Of a stretch of 64,000 nucleotides of DNA, positions 61,360 through 64,000 are shown piece by piece (the first letter of the stretch is position 1; every line of letters begins with the position of its first letter). The stretch lies in contig CAITZM010000027.1 of the NCBI GenBank assembly GCA_903896925.1, positions 42,795-106,794 on the forward strand. The letters are read 5' to 3'. Below the pieces are notes generated by a model, which was not told where the DNA came from, ran no database searches, and was given only the letters and a program-made list of their open reading frames with translations. Source of the stretch: an uncultured Lentisphaerota bacterium (GTDB taxonomy: Bacteria; Verrucomicrobiota; Kiritimatiellia; CAIQIC01). Position numbers and translations under genes: made by a program.

Positions 61360-64000
61360 ATGATCAAGAAAACGCGGACAACGGCGCAGAAGGATCTGAG
61401 CACTGCCGGGGCGACGGCCACCCCGGCATCCAGCGGGAGCTTCCCCATCGTCGGCATCGGCGCCTCGGCGGGCGGGCTGGCCGCGTTTGAAGCGTTCTTC
61501 TCCGGCATGCCGGCCACCGCCGAGCCCGGCATGGCCTTTGTGCTGGTGCAACACCTGGCCCCGGACCACAAGAGCATCCTCTCCGAACTGATCGGGCGTT
61601 ACACCCGGATGCGGGTGTTCGAGGTCGAGGACGGGATGGTCGTGCAGCCCAACTGTGCCTACATCATTCCACCCAACCGCGACATGGCCTTCCTGCACGG
61701 CGCCCTGCACCTGCTGGAACCGACGTTGGCGCGCGGACAACGCCTGCCGATCGACTTCTTCTTCCGGTCCCTGGCCCAGGACCAGCGCGAGCGGGCGGTC
61801 GGCATCGTGCTCTCCGGCACCGGCAGCGATGGCACGCTGGGCCTGCGCGCCATCAAGGGCGAGGGCGGCATGGGGATGGCTCAAAGCCCCGAGTCCACCG
61901 AGTTCGACGGCATGCCGCGCAGCGCCATCGCCACCGGCCTGATCGACTACATCCTGCCGCCGGCCGCGATGCCGGCACAGCTGATCGCCTACGCGACGCA
62001 TGCGCTGGGCACGGCCCTCCACCCCGTCACAAGCGCGGCGCCCCAGGCCGAGAGCGCCCTGAAGAAGATCCACATCCTGCTGCGCGCCCAGACCGGCCAT
62101 GAATTTTCCCAGTACAAGCCGAGCACCATCGCGCGCCGCATCGAGCGCCGCATGGCCGTCAACCAGATCGCCGCACTCGACAGCTACGTCAAGTATCTGC
62201 AGCAGACCCCGGCGGAGGTTGAAGCGCTCTTCCGCGACCTGTTGATCGGCGTGACCAATTTCTTCCGCGACCCGGAGGCCTTCCGCGTGCTGGAGCAGCA
62301 GGTCGTCCCCAAGCTCTTTGTCAACAAGCCCGCGAACGCCCCGCTGCGCGTCTGGGTGCCCGGTTGCTCCACCGGCGAGGAAGCCTACTCCCTCGCCATC
62401 CTCCTCGTGGAGCACATGGAGGCGCTCAAGCAAAGCCACACCATCCAGATCTTCGCCTCCGACATCGACAGCCAGGCGCTGGCCACCGCCCGTCTGGGCC
62501 GTTACCCCGCCAGCATCGCGGCCGACGTCACGCCGGAGCGGCTGGCGCGCTTTTTCACGGCCGAACCCGAGGGCGGCGCCTATCGCATCCACAAGGGCCT
62601 CCGTGACCTGCTGGTCTTTTCCGAGCAGGATCTGATCAAAGACCCGCCCTTTTCCAGGCTGGCCCTGATCAGCTGCCGCAACCTGCTGATCTATCTGGGC
62701 GCGGAGTTGCAAAAGAAGCTCATCCCCCTGTTCCACTACGCGCTCAATCCCGGCGGCATGCTGTTTCTGGGCACGTCCGAAAGCGCGGGCGAGTTTGGCG
62801 CGCTGTTTGCCGCGGTGGACCGCTCCGCCAAGGTGTATGAACGCAAGGGCGGCGCCTCCGGCCTGTTGCGCTCCGGGTTGAGCGGTTTCCATCCGCCGAT
62901 GACGGCCCTGGATGCGTCACTTCCGCGGACCGCCGCCAAGACCGCCTTCCCCGTCAAGCTGCCGCTGCGCGAGCTGACCGAGCAGGCGCTCCTGCGGCAG
63001 GTCGCCCAGGTGGGCGCGCTCGTCAACAGCCGGGGCGAGATCCTCTATCTCCACGGCCGCACCGGCCTGTACCTGGAGCTGCCCCCGGGGCAGGCCGGGG
63101 CCCACAATATCCTGGAGATGGCCCGCGAAGGGCTGCGCCCTGAACTGACCACCACCTTGCACAAGGCGGCGGGCCTCAAGGCGGTCGTCCGGTGTCCGGG
63201 CGTGCGCGTCAAAACCAACGGCCATTTCACCTGCGTCGACCTGACCATCCGCCCGGTGCCCGTCGCCCTGGCGGGCGCGGAGCCCGGCCCCGAGACCGCG
63301 CTGCAGGAAGACATGCTCTACCTGGTGCTCTTTGAGGAAGCGCCCGCCGCCCCGGCACAGGTGCCGCCGGCGACCGTGCCAGCCGGCGTCCAGACGCAGG
63401 GCCCGGAGACGGAGTCCGCCGCCTGCATGGAGGCGCTCCAGCGGGAGCTGCGCGCCAAAGACGAATACATCCAGAGCACGCATGAAGAACTGCAAAGCTC
63501 CACCGAGGAACTCAAATCGTCCAACGAAGAGATGCAGTCCGTAAATGAAGAGCTGCAGTCCACCAATGAGGAGCTGGAGACCGCCAAGGAGGAGATGCAA
63601 TCGGTCAACGAGGAGCTGGCGACGGTCAACGCCGAACTGCAGACCAAGGTGACGAACCTGTCGCGGAGCAACAGCGACATGAACAACCTGCTGGCCGGCA
63701 CCGGCATCGGCACCATCTTTGTGGACCATCAGCTGCGCATCCTGCGCTTCACCCCCACGGTCAGCGCGATCATCAACCTGATCCCGACCGATGTGGGGCG
63801 GCCCGTGGGCCACATCGTCTCCAACCTCGTCGGCTACGACCGGCTCGTGGCGGATGCGCAGGCGGTGCTCGACAGCCTGATCCCCCACGAACGCGAAGTC
63901 CAGACCCAGGCCGGCGCGTGGTTTCTGCTGCGCATCCGGCCCTACCGCACCCAGGAGAATGTGATCGAGGGTGCGGTGCTCACGTTCACCGACATCACGG
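61360..64000 (+). CDS. CheB-CheR-PAS fusion protein (3' end beyond window)
   Basis: At least 880 codons, open to the window edge. The N-terminal CheB methylesterase domain has IVGIGASAGGLAAFEAFF, VLVQHLAPDHKS and VLSGTGSDGTLG. CheR methyltransferase follows (RRIERRM, NFFRDPEAF, VWVPGCSTGEEAYSLAI, ISCRNLLIYL). A long Glu-rich coiled coil (repeated STNEEL/SVNEEL units, ~700-770) leads into a PAS domain. Such fusions commonly end in a histidine kinase, which would lie outside. No chemoreceptor, CheA or CheW gene is nearby, so a non-chemotaxis role is likely. RBS CAGGAG. Confidence 0.93.
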   Translation, partial: MIKKTRTTAQKDLSTAGATATPASSGSFPIVGIGASAGGLAAFEAFFSGMPATAEPGMAFVLVQHLAPDHKSILSELIGRYTRMRVFEVEDGMVVQPNCAYIIPPNRDMAFLHGALHLLEPTLARGQRLPIDFFFRSLAQDQRERAVGIVLSGTGSDGTLGLRAIKGEGGMGMAQSPESTEFDGMPRSAIATGLIDYILPPAAMPAQLIAYATHALGTALHPVTSAAPQAESALKKIHILLRAQTGHEFSQYKPSTIARRIERRMAVNQIAALDSYVKYLQQTPAEVEALFRDLLIGVTNFFRDPEAFRVLEQQVVPKLFVNKPANAPLRVWVPGCSTGEEAYSLAILLVEHMEALKQSHTIQIFASDIDSQALATARLGRYPASIAADVTPERLARFFTAEPEGGAYRIHKGLRDLLVFSEQDLIKDPPFSRLALISCRNLLIYLGAELQKKLIPLFHYALNPGGMLFLGTSESAGEFGALFAAVDRSAKVYERKGGASGLLRSGLSGFHPPMTALDASLPRTAAKTAFPVKLPLRELTEQALLRQVAQVGALVNSRGEILYLHGRTGLYLELPPGQAGAHNILEMAREGLRPELTTTLHKAAGLKAVVRCPGVRVKTNGHFTCVDLTIRPVPVALAGAEPGPETALQEDMLYLVLFEEAPAAPAQVPPATVPAGVQTQGPETESAACMEALQRELRAKDEYIQSTHEELQSSTEELKSSNEEMQSVNEELQSTNEELETAKEEMQSVNEELATVNAELQTKVTNLSRSNSDMNNLLAGTGIGTIFVDHQLRILRFTPTVSAIINLIPTDVGRPVGHIVSNLVGYDRLVADAQAVLDSLIPHEREVQTQAGAWFLLRIRPYRTQENVIEGAVLTFTDIT

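Overview
The window is high-GC bacterial chromosome apart from one AT-rich island. At least six secreted proteins end in a PEP-CTERM sorting tail (PEP motif, hydrophobic stretch, Arg cluster). There is an LptD-type outer-membrane protein, so the cell is Gram-negative, and an anaerobic-type pyruvate:ferredoxin oxidoreductase operon. Planctomycete/verrucomicrobial-style secreted proteins and abundant hybrid kinases point to the PVC superphylum, most likely Verrucomicrobiota or Kiritimatiellota. This placement is inferred from gene content; no rRNA gene is present to test it.

Layout. 0-8.3 kb (minus strand): the start of a short-chain dehydrogenase, a PEP-CTERM subtilase, an SthA-like flavoprotein, three PEP-CTERM surface proteins with strong terminators, and a LuxR-type regulator with predicted membrane segments. 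8.8-13.7 kb (plus): PFOR, a dihydroorotate-dehydrogenase-like protein and a ferredoxin. 14-16.6 kb (plus): a FeeM-like N-acyl amino acid synthase and a PaaK-like adenylating enzyme. 16.6-18.9 kb (minus): a STAS / anti-sigma kinase / REC-PP2C partner-switching operon. 19-21.4 kb (minus): an unusual fusion of MetF, a Cys-rich MetV-like region and a methyl-THF methyltransferase domain. 21.8-28.6 kb: a tiny PEP-CTERM protein, KDPG aldolase, an OB-fold membrane protein, LptD, an inositol-monophosphatase family enzyme, an EEP-family phosphoesterase and an FkbM methyltransferase.

28.6-31.6 kb is the AT-rich island: a Sel1-repeat/HtrA-like protease lipoprotein and a DUF2971 protein. A decayed second copy of the fkbM 3' end lies on its far side. 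32.1-36.3 kb (minus) is a four-gene phosphorelay operon. 36.7-38.9 kb is a secreted pre-peptidase-C-domain protein. 39.2-40.5 kb is pyrH-frr. 41.4-44.0 kb is a secreted M1 aminopeptidase. From 44.2 kb to the end the window alternates PEP-CTERM proteins with signalling genes: LuxR regulators, single receivers, two giant multi-PAS hybrid kinases, a receiver-kinase and a CheB/CheR fusion that runs off the end.

The most interesting signal I found is a dyad, TACTC-N6-GAGTA. It occurs five times, only in intergenic DNA, upstream of two PEP-CTERM genes, two giant kinases and a LuxR-regulator operon between 44 and 54.5 kb. An AT-rich -10-like sequence follows each copy closely. It looks like the operator of a local regulon joining surface proteins to sensory kinases. 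Function calls rest on reading motifs in the translated sequence; no database search was run.
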